Positions 1 to 10,808 of a stretch of DNA of 64,000 bases are shown in pieces (positions within the stretch are counted from its first letter, which is position 1; every line of letters begins with the position of its first letter). Under the pieces are notes generated by a model. The model did no database searches. It had not been told where the DNA came from and saw only the letters and a program-made list of their open reading frames with translations. The DNA is from Sepioteuthis lessoniana (Eukaryota > Mollusca > Cephalopoda > Myopsida > Loliginidae): assembly GCA_963585895.1 (NCBI GenBank), contig OY757911.1, forward strand, positions 62,180,965 through 62,244,964, written 5' to 3'. A program made the translations under genes and the position numbers.

Positions 1-165
1 AAGAATTATTGTGGTATTATTTATCCTCTAGAGGGATAAAAAAAAGTTCATATATTTCTATAAGGATATTAGTCCAAAAGTTAACGTAATAGCGCAACTG
101 GAGTTCGAACTCGCTTACTAAGATGTGGTACTCTTGCACGTTAGCTACTACACCACTTAGACTCT
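1..165 (-). mobile_element. SINE-C copy, truncated by window start
   Basis: On the minus strand this reads as a tRNA-derived SINE: an A-box-like head (GTGTAGTAGCTAA near 145-160), a B-box-like GAGTTCGAACTCC near 100-112, then the SINE-C body (cgctattacgtt, ttatccctc). The 3' tail falls outside the window. It is non-autonomous and would have needed a LINE reverse transcriptase. Family membership follows from the fuller copies at 46150 and 48849. Confidence 0.75.
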
Positions 166-304
166 TTTACAATGATTTTTGTTTCACAAGACTGAAATCT
201 ACACGTAAAAGTGGGGAGAGGAAGCATCCATTATATATGTTATGTCTAATGTATTCGTTAGATTATGGACCTCATCTATTCTAATTATTTTGCTTTATTT
301 TTGT

Positions 305-660
305 TGTCTTTGGTTTGGTTTGGTTTTATGGCATATCAACTATTGTAGGTTATTTAATGCCAAATCCATTTTATACATATAAACAGTTCTTTTTCAAACA
401 ATTCAGTTTAGCATAAGAACACAGTTTAGTTCTCTTTGATCTATAGATAGGACCCTATCAGGTGCTACCACTACAGACCAGAGTGGACCTGGGAGCAATG
501 GCATTAAAGGAGGACTCTGAATTCCCCAAAACTCCAGCATTACTGAAACCTCACCATCTGATTGTTTAATGTCATCTACAGGACACTTGTTGAGTGAGTC
601 TTACCCCTCTACAGAGATGCAGTCGGTGTATTCAGCAGTCCCAGCCGACTGGGCCAATAA
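305..660 (-). mobile_element. Family B repeat, internally shortened
   Basis: The copy runs on the minus strand. The shared tail (TGGCATATCAAC...TTATTTAATGCCAAAT on the plus strand) is at 325-375, and the conserved body (gaccctatcaggtgctacc, ctccagcatta, accatctgattg, gatgcagtcggtgtatt, ccagccgactgg) is at 445-655. The repetitive middle present in longer copies (for example 26938-27602) is reduced to about 60 bases. It is non-coding with no tRNA-like head. Confidence 0.75.
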
Positions 661-664
661 GAAT

Positions 665-910
665 TATAGCTGATACATCTTAATATATAGTTGATATTGT
701 TCAATATCTATTGATTTTAGATTATATCTCTTAATGTATAATAATCATAATTGATATCTCTTAATGTATGATTGGTATGATTTAATGTATTGCTGATATG
801 TCTGCGAATTGATATCCTATCCTTTAATCTCTGATCTCTTTTTCATCTTTTGCTTACCCTTCTGTAGACATACAACCGGTGTAATCTTCAGCCCCAGTCG
901 ATTGAGCCAA
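665..910 (-). repeat. TA-rich diverged repeat plus second family B head fragment
   Basis: Positions 665-840 hold loosely repeated phrases (TTGATATCTCTTAATGTAT and variants, three to four times). Positions 850-907 repeat the family B head (cttacccttctgtagacatacaac...ccccagtcgattgagccaa) already seen at 600-655. This suggests a partial duplication of the head or two abutting copies. It is not coding. Confidence 0.5.
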
Positions 911-1950
911 TGTTGTCTTTAGAATCCCCCATTATTTAGGTGTTAATTTGATGAGGCAAGGGAACATATAGCAAAAGATTTGGCCGCGAATTGATTATAT
1001 TAGCTTCATTGATACGTGTACATTTTATACATCTTCACTGCGACATGCAATGTTCATTTTTTTATTAGAGACGTCATATTCCAGTCACATTTGTATTCAT
1101 AGATATCCCTATGGTGTACAATGTCTTTAAGCATGTAGTTCATATACAAAAACATTTTATGTTCGTCTGTTCCTAAGTTTCGGGAAATTTTGGCTGATGC
1201 TTTCTCTGGACATTATTTATTGGCGTATTCGTAAATTTATGCTTCATATGTGAAAATATTTCTTTGTTTGCAATCGAAAATATTCACTTAGTGAGTAACT
1301 GTATTTAAACCCATAAAGAATAGAGGGTTTCACTGTCAAAACGTCACTTTTTATTTCAAGTTCAGCAAGTCTAAAACTGATTTATGAATCTTTGAAAGTA
1401 GTTTTGAAATCCAACAATTTTTTCAAGAACGTAATCTAATGTCACCAATACAACGTAAATTATATGACTCTCTTAGACACCTCGTCACTTATTATGAACC
1501 AAAAGTTTTCTACAACCTTGTATAAATAATCAAGAAATTAAATCCTCCTCGGAAGTATTTTTTCTTACGAATGCTTCAGCTAATGAACCGTATATTTGAA
1601 AGAAAAAAAAAAAAAAAAGGGAAAAACATTCACTTGATTACAAGTTGGCTCCTTCAGTTTAGCCCAACCCATGATATAACAGTAATTTGTGTCTTTTTCT
1701 ATTCCAATTGAGACGGGTTAATCAGTGGCGTGGGCCGAAGCCTGCCGTTATTGGTCAAACAGCAACCAGGAATTAACTACAGTGATTATAAGAAAGTATT
1801 CGTTATGAACAATCATTACAGGACAAGTATGTACTTAGATGTATTGATTTTGACATTTTCAGAATATTTTTGCTTTATTTATGGCTAAAATATATTCATT
1901 TATTTTTGGATTTTCCTCGACTCAAGATGTGATTCAAGAAAGAAGTCACT
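910..1950. other. No recognisable feature
   Basis: This is AT-rich sequence with no long ORF, no repeat family recognised by eye, and a 16-base A run near 1602. A slightly GC-richer patch at 1710-1770 has no coding frame or splice signals that I can support. Confidence 0.5.
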
Positions 1951-1953
1951 GAT

Positions 1954-1954
1954 A

Positions 1955-2014
<60 letters not shown>
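1954..2014. repeat. (CT)n(TA)n compound microsatellite
   Basis: About 12 CT repeats run directly into about 16 TA repeats. It lies directly before a family G repeat, as the (TA)n at 10244-10263 does for the second family G copy. Confidence 0.95.
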
Positions 2015-2018
<4 letters not shown>

Positions 2019-2036
2019 CACATTATTAAGTCCAAA

Positions 2037-2236
2037 GATAAATGATAAAAGTTACATTTACTTTAGAGAAAATATTTCCAACCGTGCCAAAACACTGTTC
2101 ATGTTTACTGTTTTAGGGCCCCTCCCCCGTAAAGACATATCGATGAATGTCAGTGAGTACAATTTTTGCACATGAACATGTCAAACAGCATTTGGTTAGA
2201 CTGCCGTCCATTTTCTTCCTGTAACAAAAAAAAAAA
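2037..2236. repeat. Family G repeat, copy 1
   Basis: It aligns by eye with 10270-10450. Shared blocks include tttactttaga, aaaatattt, gtgccaaaacactgt, atgaa(t/c)gtcagtg(a/g)gtacaat and gcatttggttagactgccgtc. Both copies have a (TA)n run on the left. This copy ends in a 12-base A run, so a retroposon in plus orientation is possible, but the minus orientation cannot be excluded. It is non-coding. The family is not recognised. Confidence 0.6.
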
Positions 2237-2572
2237 GATTATTCGTTATGGATGTGAAAGTTCAACGCCTTCGTATCGCCAACATCGACCTCTGACATTT
2301 AGGGACATGATAAAATAGACACTACTTTCTTTCATGTTCAGTATGCAAACTCTCTTCATACCAGGTAACATTGCATACTCAGTGAGAATATATATGTTGA
2401 AAAATATTGTTAGATAAAAAGTGAAAATGTGACCTGTATCTCCTTTAAACAAACACACACTCCTACACACACACATATATGGTTGAAAAGTATTACAGCT
2501 GTTCTTCAATAGGGATTTGTTTGGGAATTAATTACCTAAGAAAGTTGATATGCCATTAAACAAAGAAACAAA

Positions 2573-2581
2573 GACACACAC

Positions 2582-2612
<31 letters not shown>
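2573..2612. repeat. (CA)n(TA)n microsatellite
   Basis: Six CA units are followed by about 14 TA units. Confidence 0.9.
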
Positions 2613-2840
2613 CTGAAATAAACAATATTCATAATTATTTTTAAAACATTTATTTATTTTGAGAATTATTATTTTCAAAATCCTTTTTGGGATTAGACTA
2701 CATTACCTAATGACATCGCCTTGAAGATGGTCTAAAAATACCCTAACGTTACTTTAGCATACAATTCATATAGGAATACATATTTCTTTTGAATATATTG
2801 TTTGTTTCATATTTGCATACATTTTCTATTTTTCTCCAAT

Positions 2841-2863
2841 ATGTGTGTATATATATATATATG
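2841..2863. repeat. Short (TG)(TA)n run
   Basis: A TGTGTGTATATATATATAT stretch inside AT-rich DNA. Confidence 0.8.
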
Positions 2864-2946
2864 GAAGAAATAATAAAAAAATATTTCATTGAGGATTTAC
2901 TTTGATATGAGGTTTTGATCTGTCAGAGATTGATCATATATAATCC

Positions 2947-3162
2947 GGGGTGTCCCCGTTGTGTAATGATTAAAGCGCTGGACTGCGAAATCGTTGTACG
3001 TGAGTTCGAACTGTTGCGCTGTTACGTTCACTTTCGGACAAATATTCTTGGAAAAGGTGTGAACCTCCTTATCCTCCCATCCATGGGTTAAATAGCACCA
3101 CTACTGTCATGAAATAACACAAGCAAGTTGATACGCCATTAAATAAAATAAAAAAAACAAAC
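2947..3162 (+). mobile_element. SINE-C copy
   Basis: The tRNA-like head is at 2947-3012. The A-box-like segment is GTGTAATGATTAAAGCGC and the B-box-like segment is GTGAGTTCGAACTG. The family body follows (gttacgttcactttcgg, ggtgtgaacctccttatcc, gggttaaatagcacc) and then a shortened tail (gttgatacgccattaaa) and A-rich end. The tail core TTGGCATTAAATAAC is missing, replaced by catgaaataacac. The copy is old and has no coding capacity. Confidence 0.85.
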
Positions 3163-3290
3163 ATATGAATCAAGGAGATATTTGATGAATCCCGTGCAGA
3201 ACGAATCGTTTTATTAAAATACTCAGCAGTATTTTGATTCAGCCGTCATAATTTTCTTCATTGTAATGAATATATATCTATTCAGAAGAA

Positions 3291-3293
<3 letters not shown>

Positions 3294-3343
<50 letters not shown>
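3294..3343. repeat. (TA)n microsatellite
   Basis: About 24 TA units with one CA interruption. It creates an artificial Tyr-Ile ORF that should not be taken as a gene. Confidence 0.95.
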
Positions 3344-3473
3344 CCACTATTGCACATACATGCATACACAAAAGGCGTACGAAACGTATTGATTATTGTC
3401 GTAGTCCATGGAATCAGTGCACCGTGTTCTAAACTAGAAAGAGGCTGTTTGCGTTTCACTTAGGGCTGATTAT

Positions 3474-3642
3474 CTAGGGAAAGTATGAATTATTAGCTTC
3501 TCCACGTGGCTGTGTGTAAACAGAAGGACAGACTGGCTTCTTTGTCTGTGGTTAGGCAACTAGTCGAGGAGAAGGAAAACTCTAAATTCAGATCTGTTAA
3601 ATACCGCTTAAAATTGCCTTTGTGTAGCATCTTGCTCATACA
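3474..3642 (+). mobile_element. SINE-D 3' part
   Basis: It matches the 3' half of the SINE-D copy at 38868-39146: acagactggctt, ggttaggcaactagtcgaggag, aaggaaaactctaaattca and ctgttaaataccgcttaaaattg. The tRNA-like head is missing. It ends next to a (TA)n(TG)n run. Confidence 0.7.
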
Positions 3643-3645
3643 GTG

Positions 3646-3757
<112 letters not shown>

Positions 3758-3889
3758 TGTTTCAAAGCAAATATTTGTGTGTATGTGTGTGTGTGCACAC
3801 GCGCGTATGTGTGTGTGGGATCATGATTGGATGTATTTCGACTAAAAACTTTGTTTACCACAGCCCCTCAGAAGCTAACCAAGTGATAT

Positions 3890-4590
3890 GATATTAACTT
3901 ATAAACTATTGCTTACACCTGAAACACTTTTTATATCTACTGAGATCGACAAAGTCTTCACACACAGTACAGCAGTTAAATTCAGATTTAGGATTGACCT
4001 CAAACAGCCTTCAAACAAATCTCTTTTAGAAAATTTTTAAAGGATCTTATTGAAGTACACAGAAATAATATACCCATGCATGGATAGATATACACTCATG
4101 TAAGGAAAACTGAATAAATGGACAGAGTTTAAATTTCGGCGGAGTGTACTAATAATTACTTTCCTTAGGAAAGGTACGAATCTAATCTGTCCTACGATTT
4201 AATCCATTTTCAAACATCTTAACAATTGGCGATAGTTGACAATTGAAAGACTGCATCAGCACTGTAACAAAATACTCCCAAGTATCCACAACCCATGCCT
4301 TGGGTCTAGAAGCAAAGAATTATTACCTCTAGATTCTTATTTGACTGGGGTCATATATTAAGCATGTTATATAAATACTGAACGCACTGTTCTTTAGAAG
4401 ATTTTTTATTGATTTTTCTTAAATTTGTTTCAAGTTTTTCGTAAAATATTTTATGTGAAATATCATTTTTTTTAAATAGAATTTTGTTTAAAACTGAACC
4501 AGACTTAAGAAATCTTCTTGGATGACAAGAAAAAATCGATAAAAATTGTTTCAAATAAATGGATTTTAACGAAACACACTCAAGCGAAGG
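3890..4590. other. No recognisable feature
   Basis: This is AT-rich unique-looking sequence. No repeat family, splice-flanked frame or RNA gene is visible. Confidence 0.5.

Positions 4591-4592
<2 letters not shown>

Positions 4593-4637
<45 letters not shown>
4593..4637. repeat. (TA)n microsatellite
   Basis: About 22 uninterrupted TA units. Confidence 0.95.
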
Positions 4638-4640
<3 letters not shown>

Positions 4641-4765
4641 GGGTGTACAAAGTGAGGAGATGAAAAATGAAATTCAATAACTATATATTTTACCATGATA
4701 TTTTTCTTCCACTCTACGTGTGCATGGACGTTTGTGTTTCTATGCGCCTCTATAGGAGTTTGGTA

Positions 4766-5650
4766 CAAGGCGAAACAATAAAATTGTCGCCCTAAAAAAG
4801 ACGACATGATTCCATTACGGTTCACTAAAAACCGGTTTTATTTTTTTGTTGCAGACCATCTACTAGTTGGCCAGTTGTGTACAAATCCCAATGCGATCGA
4901 AGCCTTCCATCATGTCTGAAAGTGACACAATGTTCAACGAGCGAGATCGTAGATGCGCTACTGTACAACACATGCTGTCTACCGATCCAAGTTATGACAA
5001 CAGGACCATTGCCAGCACCCGTAACATACAAATCTGGATTGCCACCAATAACAGGGATGCGCCCAGGGTGATGAAAACAAAGTTTCCGGCACGGTTATGG
5101 TCTTTGGTGTGGTTTCAAGTGAAGGCTACATCATGCTACCTCACATCTTTGAAATCGGCTTGAAAGTCAACACCAAAGAGTACCTGGATGTGCTGAAGAG
5201 TGTGGTGATCCCCTGGTACAATCAGATGGCCGGTGGCAGACCCTAGGTGTGGCAACAGGATTTGGCGCCGGCCCACAAGTCCAAAGAGGCCCAGGTTTGG
5301 CTTCAGAAGGAGTACTACGACTTTGTACCCTTCTCTCACTTGCCCCTTTCCTCCCCCGACTTGAACCCGCTGGACTACTTCGTTTGGTCATACGTTGAGA
5401 ACATAAGACCTCCCATAATACCAAAGAAAGCCTGATCGCCGTCATCCACCGAGCTCCCGTCGGCGCTTGTGGAAAAGGCATGCTCCTAGTTCCGGATCCG
5501 TAACGAGACGGTGGTTGAAGGCGGCTACATTGAATAAATGTCAGCTCTACTACATAATCAAGTTACCTGAATTGATTTTTTCAAAAAAAGTTTTAAAATA
5601 AAGCTGTAGTGTTGTTTTCTTTGGGACGACAATTTTATCGTTCCACTCTT
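4766..5650 (+). mobile_element. Deleted mariner/Tc1 element with TIRs (D37D, maT-like)
   Basis: Terminal inverted repeats are visible: the left end (caaggcgaaacaataaaatt, 4766 onward) pairs with the reverse complement of the right end (aagagtggaacgataaaatt, ending at 5650). A TA dinucleotide flanks each side at 4764-4765 and 5651-5652, the expected mariner target duplication. The element is 885 bp, shorter than the usual ~1.3 kb, so roughly a third has been lost. The transposase inside is broken (separate entry). It is a non-autonomous relic that could only have moved with help from another copy. Confidence 0.85.
4850..5520 (+). pseudogene. Broken D37D mariner transposase
   Basis: A mariner transposase is a DDE/D enzyme that cuts and pastes DNA at TA sites. 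Two frames are readable. At about 5090-5245 the frame gives the stretch V-M-V-F-G-V-V-S-S-E-G ending in V-I-P-W, typical of the catalytic core; a stop at 5246 separates it from 5247-5435. The latter has Q-Q-D-L-A-P-A-H and S-S-P-D-L-N-P-L-D-Y-F-V-W. Residue spacing between the Asp of QQD and the last Asp of NPLD is 37, the maT-type D37D signature (family knowledge). The first catalytic Asp region is not found, so the internal deletion removed it. Frames also shift near 5080. The enzyme would be inactive. Confidence 0.85.
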
Positions 5651-5861
5651 TACAATATAGCGAAGCAATTCTTTTTATTAGGCCATATCATTCATACCAA
5701 ATCTTAACCAGCAATCGTGGATTTCTGAGCTTCAGAGATTTTTCTTTCCTCAACAATAGAAATGAGCATACGAAGTCTCGAAATTAAGAAAAAATATGGC
5801 AACCAGCATAGAGAGATTTTTAGGAAAAAGAAATCTAAATGAAAGAGTTCGATCGCCTTCT

Positions 5862-6058
5862 CAGCTGAGCCTATACAGTACGCCGGCTGCACTTCTGCAG
5901 AAAGGTTAGACTCCCAACGAGTTTTCTGTCTATAACACTGAACTGAATCCGATGGTACGGATCTAGTTCTAGAGCTTTGAGGAATGTGGAACACCGTTTC
6001 ATTGCCATTACTCTTAGGTTCACTCTGACTCAGATTAGTAGTACCTGTCTCAACCAAA
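5862..6058 (+). mobile_element. Family B head fragment
   Basis: It matches the 5' part of family B: gccggctgcacttctgcag, cccaacgagttttctgt, gagctttgaggaatgtgga, ttgccattactc, ttcactctgactc and tagtacctgtctc. It stops before the repetitive middle, and another family B copy in the same orientation starts 30 bases later. Confidence 0.75.
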
Positions 6059-6087
6059 ATCGCAATTCAACTGTTCAGTCATTTACT

Positions 6088-6708
6088 TTACCCAGTCGTC
6101 TGTGGCTGTAGAATATACCAACGGCCAACCTGCAGAGGGGTAAGACCCCACCAATGAGTCTCCTGGATAAGACACAAGACAATCTGATGGTGAATTTCAA
6201 GTATGTTGGAGCTCTGGGGAATGCGGAGAACCTCTTTATTGCCATCGCTCCCAGTTTCACTCAGGCCCGAAGTAATAACACCTGAAATGGTACAATCTAT
6301 CGTTTAAATAGAACTAAAATGTGCACTTATACTAAACAGAATTGCTTGAAATAGGACTGTTTTGACATTTAAACTGCGTACTTATGCTAAACTGAATTGT
6401 TTAAAAGGAACTGTTTTTGTCATTGAAACTATTTACGCTAAACTGAATCATTTGAAATAAGACTGTTTTGACATTCAATGTGAGTAAACAAAAACTATAC
6501 TTATACTAAACTGAACTGTTTGAATTATAAATGTTTGACTAAACTCAATAGCTTGAAATAGAAATGTTTTTGAGAATTAAACTATGTTTTCATGCTAAAC
6601 TGAATTGTTGGAAATATAACTGTTTATTTGAATAAAAATGGATTTGGTATAAATAACTCACAAACGTTGATATGCCATAAAACCCAAAGAAACAAAGAAA
6701 CAAAAAAA
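6088..6708 (+). mobile_element. Family B repeat, near full length
   Basis: The head (cccagtcgtctgtggctgtag, cctgcagaggggtaag) starts at 6088. The mid block reaches tcactcaggcccgaagtaat at 6272. A tandem array of ~55 bp phrases follows at 6325-6630, and the shared tail (ataaataactcac...gttgatatgccataaaac) ends at about 6690. It has no ORF and no tRNA-like head. The tail is the same as in SINE-C, implying mobilisation by the same LINE (inference). Confidence 0.8.
6325..6630 (+). repeat. Diverged ~55 bp tandem array inside family B
   Basis: The phrase CTAAACTGAATTGTTTGAAATA recurs in variants at about 6332, 6387, 6438, 6506, 6538 and 6594, each followed by (g)actgttttgacattt-like sequence. Spacing is irregular (about 32-68). 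It is the expanded middle of family B. Confidence 0.7.
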
Positions 6709-6784
6709 CTTTCATTTAGTAAAGATTGTTTTTATCTTTTAAAACCCATACAGTTGCGGACTTATTATATTACATAGGAATTCT

Positions 6785-6985
6785 TCATATAAAGAATTAC
6801 TAATGTTAAATAGCAATACTTGTAACCATTTAACTAAGTGCAAGCAAATGATTAATATTAAATAGAATCATCAGGGTTTGATGAAATTACTTGAAACCAT
6901 TTAACTGTCTGCTGACAAATGAGCTCAAAAGACTTGTTTAAAAAATAAAATTACCAAGAAACAATTCCCTCAAAAATGTTGAATA

Positions 6986-7027
<42 letters not shown>

Positions 7028-7080
7028 CTGCATTTGGCATTAAATAATTAAAAAGATTTTAAATACCATAAAACACGAAC
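6785..7080 (+). mobile_element. Family B 3' part with embedded (TA)n
   Basis: The middle phrases (gttaaatagcaatacttgtaaccatttaact, gcaagcaaatgatt) lead into caaaaatgttgaatatattta, then (TA)n at 6987-7023, then the shared tail (catttggcattaaataatt...taaataccataaaacac). The same order of phrase, microsatellite and tail is seen at 12840-13120. Confidence 0.75.
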
Positions 7081-7084
7081 TTTC

Positions 7085-8040
7085 ATGAAAAAAAATTACG
7101 AAGAACGTATTTGACACTATTTGCTTCTCTCCAGATGTTCCGTGATAATTTATTCTAGAATTGATTTTTTTTGAAAATTAATATTTTTAAGGTGAGCAAT
7201 TTAGTCCAGGTTTACCCAGATATTGAAATGTTTACCCGGGAATAACACGGTGAGTATATACCAAAGGACAACTTTTTTGAGACCTTATCTTTCCGATACT
7301 GAGATCATAGAGAAGCGAGAAAAATTCTGATAAACGGGAAAAATTACTGGATTTACCAAATGTAGGCATTTATTTAAAAATGGTTATTGGTACCCCAATT
7401 TTAATCTGGACAAGTTAGAAACTGGAAAATATCAACAAAAAGTGTTTCTACGTATCATAGTGCATCAGTATAGCTATAGTAAGTATTTTTGAAAACTATC
7501 GAGATTGAATTTACATTTAGCGACTAAGAAATGAATGAAACGCTCTTTTTTCCAATTGAGTCCTCATAACATTAAACAAACTCATTCTACTGAGTTCTTA
7601 TTAGTCGACGTCCCTCAGAATTTTTTCATTTGCTATGGCGTAAATACGTGCCACCGTATTTTATCAGTCCGGAAAAAGTAATCTTAAGACAGATTATCAG
7701 TTTAGAAATAATAAAAACTCCACGAATATTTGGTGAATTTGGTGGTGCACTGTTTTTTCACCATCCCCCGCTTTACATAAAAATATAGCTGATAAAAAAA
7801 AAAAAGAGTCCCGACTGTTAATTAAAAGGTATCGAGCATTGTCACTACAATGTTTAGAAGTCTAGATAATTGTTTAGCTGTCTAGACATCGTCATTTTTA
7901 TATAACTCCTTTAGCTGTGCATGCGTCTTCATTTTAATTTAATTTTATTTATAACATCGAAAAGCGTCCAGAAAAATTGAATACTCTAAATCTTTATCTA
8001 GAACAGAACAACATAAATTTATTCAATTTTTCATATGAAT
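7085..8040. other. No recognisable feature
   Basis: AT-rich, no readable ORF or repeat family by eye. A short A run lies near 7795. Confidence 0.5.
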
Positions 8041-8052
8041 TTGTAAATGAGA

Positions 8053-8100
8053 TTGATAGATAGATAGATAGATACATACATACATACATGCATACATATA
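8053..8100. repeat. (GATA)n(CATA)n microsatellite
   Basis: About five GATA units run into about six CATA units. Confidence 0.9.
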
Positions 8101-8714
8101 TTACTATTATAAGAAAGCCATCCTTAAATGATATCGTTTATAATTTTATAAAATCATTTCAACCTCATTCATCACAATAAAAACCAATTTAGAAGACAGT
8201 TTTTTCTTCTTATTCAAAAATAATTGCATTTTTAAGTTAATATTAGCTTAGCATAACTTTGTGAAGCAATACAAGACAGAAAAAGTAACATATAATGTTC
8301 TATCCTTTTGAACGATCTCACCAATTATTCATATATCGATATATTCCGTCATAACACGCATCAAATGAAAATACCGATTTCTATTTGTACGTGTGTCATC
8401 TATTTTAGTCAATAATCGCAAAGTTTATCTTTGCAGGCATCAGATTCCAATCTTCAGACAATAATTTGTAAGCACCATATTGTGTGTCTGAACATTTTTT
8501 CTGAATAAATACGCGTGTAGATTAAGTGAAATGCCATAAGATTGTCATGGAAAAATTAGCAAGAAATTCTGCTAAGAATTGCCAAATGATTAATTAGCTT
8601 ATTGGAAATTGATTCTGAAAATATTTTTAAATCTATGAAAACTAAGATAGTAACGTGGAAAGTATTATCTTAGTTCAACCAAAACTTAATATTCGTTGTA
8701 ATCTCGCAATCATT

Positions 8715-8880
8715 CTTTTTCTTCTTGGGTAGACATCGCGAACGAAGATTTATGAAGGAGACTGTCCATGTTGACTGTAGGCATGCTGATCGCTGACTAG
8801 GCCGATGCGGGACAGGAAAGTCTGGCCACAGCGACTGCAGTGAAAGCTCTGGTCTGGTATGGATGCTGAGTCTCCCTCAT
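8715..8880 (-). pseudogene. LINE ORF2 C-terminal zinc-finger fragment
   Basis: On the minus strand one frame reads F-H-C-S-R-C-G-Q-T-F-L-S-R-I-G-L-V-S and then closely spaced His residues, followed by H-G-Q-S-P-S, a stop, and I-F-V-R-D-V-Y-P-R-R-K. A Cys-x2-Cys...His finger with C-G-x-x-x-x-S-R-I-G-L is typical of the extreme C-terminus of many animal non-LTR retrotransposon polymerases. Only the 3' end of the element is present, as expected after 5' truncation. The clade cannot be fixed from so little. Confidence 0.65.
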
Positions 8881-8884
8881 AATA

Positions 8885-9390
8885 AAATTATAGTAAAAAG
8901 CATAGATACATTTTTATTGCTTTCATTGTCAAAAATGTATCCTTTCTTTCACACAGAAACAAAAAATTAAAATACCCTAAGAAATAATATAGTCTTATTT
9001 TTGCTGCACCTTTGGGTACGTACAAAATGTTCAATTATTACCGGTGAATTTCTACTGAATGTATCGATAAAGAGAATCTAAAATATAAAGATAAAAATTG
9101 TATTACTGTTTACCCATCTACTATCCCATATACGTGTTTATATATTATACAGGGTTATATGCCATAAAGCGCAGAAGACGCAATATTACATTCAGAAATA
9201 AATGTCTTCTAATTAAAGCTCGTTTAATATTTCTAAGTATTCCAAGCTCATCATGAATCAAGAATTGTTAAAATTTTCTTCTATTTTTGTGTTACTTTAG
9301 ACAACATTATTCTAATGGTTTTCTAACTCTCGTTTTTACAATAATGGACTGAAATCTTCAAGTGTCATTGCCGCAAACTAATTTCATACA
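8885..9390. other. No recognisable feature
   Basis: AT-rich DNA without a supported gene or repeat. Confidence 0.45.
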
Positions 9391-9394
9391 GGGA

Positions 9395-9600
9395 GAGTGC
9401 ACGTGGCGTTGAAGTTAATGAGCTACACTGTAATATCGTAGATAACGATTTCTAATTTCAGTTGTGCTATTACGTTTATTTTCAGTCAAATGTTTTTGGG
9501 AAAGGATTGAACATTCTTATCCGCTGTTCTACTACAACAATGGCTTCGACATTAAATAAACCATGAAGGTTGATATGCCATTAAACAAAGAAACCAATCG
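9395..9600 (+). mobile_element. SINE-C copy
   Basis: A degenerate tRNA-like head (agttaatgagctacac) is followed by gtgctattacgttta, ttcagtcaaatg, gggaaaggattgaac and cttatcc, then a full shared tail (ttcgacattaaataaacc, gttgatatgccattaaac, aaagaaacc). The B box is eroded. Confidence 0.8.
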
Positions 9601-9751
9601 CAATTAAACATCTCTGATATATAGTCACGCAAGTATATAAAAACGCGTGTGATATTAAAGTGAGGCTTAAAACAAGTGTCTTTAAAACGATCTTCGGTAT
9701 ATAATTATAACTAAACCGCTATTTATTTGGCACATTTTTTATGCGATAAGT

Positions 9752-10007
9752 ATGACCTAGTGGGTAGAGTATTCGCCAATGGTCCGGGAGATCTGGGTTC
9801 AATCCCAGGTCGCGTCATACCAAAGACTTTAAAAATGGTACTTGATACCTCCTTGCTTAACACTCAGCAATATAAGGTACGTATCAAACTTTAAGTGGAG
9901 CAATCCTGGGAAAGGAGTAGCGCTCTCTCCTACACCTCAGTGTAGTAGGTATTGGAAAGGGAGACTTCTGATCGCCCTCGACTACGGTCACTCACTTTAC
10001 TTTTTAA
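9752..10007 (+). mobile_element. SINE-A copy, full length
   Basis: The tRNA-like head is GACCTAGTGGGTAGAGTATTCGCC (A-box-like core TAGTGGGTAGAG), followed 10-12 bases later by GGGTTCAATCCC (B box). The family body includes caaagactttaaaaatggta, cttgcttaacactcagcaat, ataaggtacg, gagcaatcctgggaaagg, and a 3' end tcgactacggtcactcacttta. Transcription by RNA polymerase III from such internal boxes is the known mechanism for tRNA-derived SINEs. The 3' end abuts a short (TA)n at 10007-10022. Confidence 0.9.
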
Positions 10008-10243
10008 ATATATATATATATATTAGTGGTCCACTTAGAAAAAAGTCAATAATTTAAATTGAATATGTCTGCAAAGCATTTGAAATTTGTTATTTAGGTA
10101 TTTTCTCCATTCATGTAATCGTGAGGTATATATGTTTCGGAGTTTAGTGATTCTTTAGCCTGTGGTTGGAGTAGCAAGTTAGGTTTGCTACATTTTATAG
10201 TGGGGATTATCTTGAAAATTTCTTTTGATCTTGTTTACTTCCA

Positions 10244-10450
10244 TATATATATATATATATATACAAGTGTGTCAACATACAAGGGATAAAAATTACGTTT
10301 ACTTTAGAAAAATATTCTAACCGTCGTGCCAAAACACTGTGTTTATGTCTACTGTTTCGGTGCCCACATAACAACACGTCTATGAACGTCAGTGGGTACA
10401 ATATTTCAAACCGCATTTGGTTAGACTGCCGTCTATTAGCTACCTGTAAG
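10244..10450. repeat. (TA)n plus family G repeat, copy 2
   Basis: A 10-unit TA run is followed after about 20 bases by the family G sequence (aaattacgtttactttaga, gtgccaaaacactgtg, atgaacgtcagtgggtac, gcatttggttagactgccgtc). It aligns with 2037-2228 over its whole length. Confidence 0.6.
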
Positions 10451-10599
10451 ATGACAAAAGATTCTATAGATATGAAAGTTATGGATGTTATGAATGTAAT
10501 TGCAATTAAGAAAATGATTAATTGAACCTATAGTATTTCTCCTACTGTGCTAATATCAGGAATACACACACATACACACATATATATATGTATATATAT

Positions 10600-10745
10600 A
10601 TTAGCCCATAAATCAGTACACCCCCAAACGGTCTACAAGCACCAGGGACTTACATATATCAGAGAATGTGCAGGAGCGATGCAAGATAGGGACAGATGGC
10701 AAGCGAGAGAAAGTAAAGGAACTCCGAGCTACCAGCACGACTAGC
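10600..10745 (+). pseudogene. LINE 3' end (C-terminal coding fragment)
   Basis: One frame reads E-C-A-G-A-M-Q-D-R-D-R-W-Q-A-R-E-S and ends H-D-stop at 10743. An A-M-x-D-R-x-x-W ending shortly before the stop is characteristic of RTE/jockey-like retrotransposon proteins and is also seen in the RTE tails at 37.9 and 51.2 kb. It is 5' truncated and followed directly by (TA)n. Confidence 0.6.
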
Positions 10746-10746
10746 T

Positions 10747-10803
<57 letters not shown>
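10747..10803. repeat. (TA)n microsatellite
   Basis: About 28 TA units with one CA. Confidence 0.95.
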
Positions 10804-10808
<5 letters not shown>

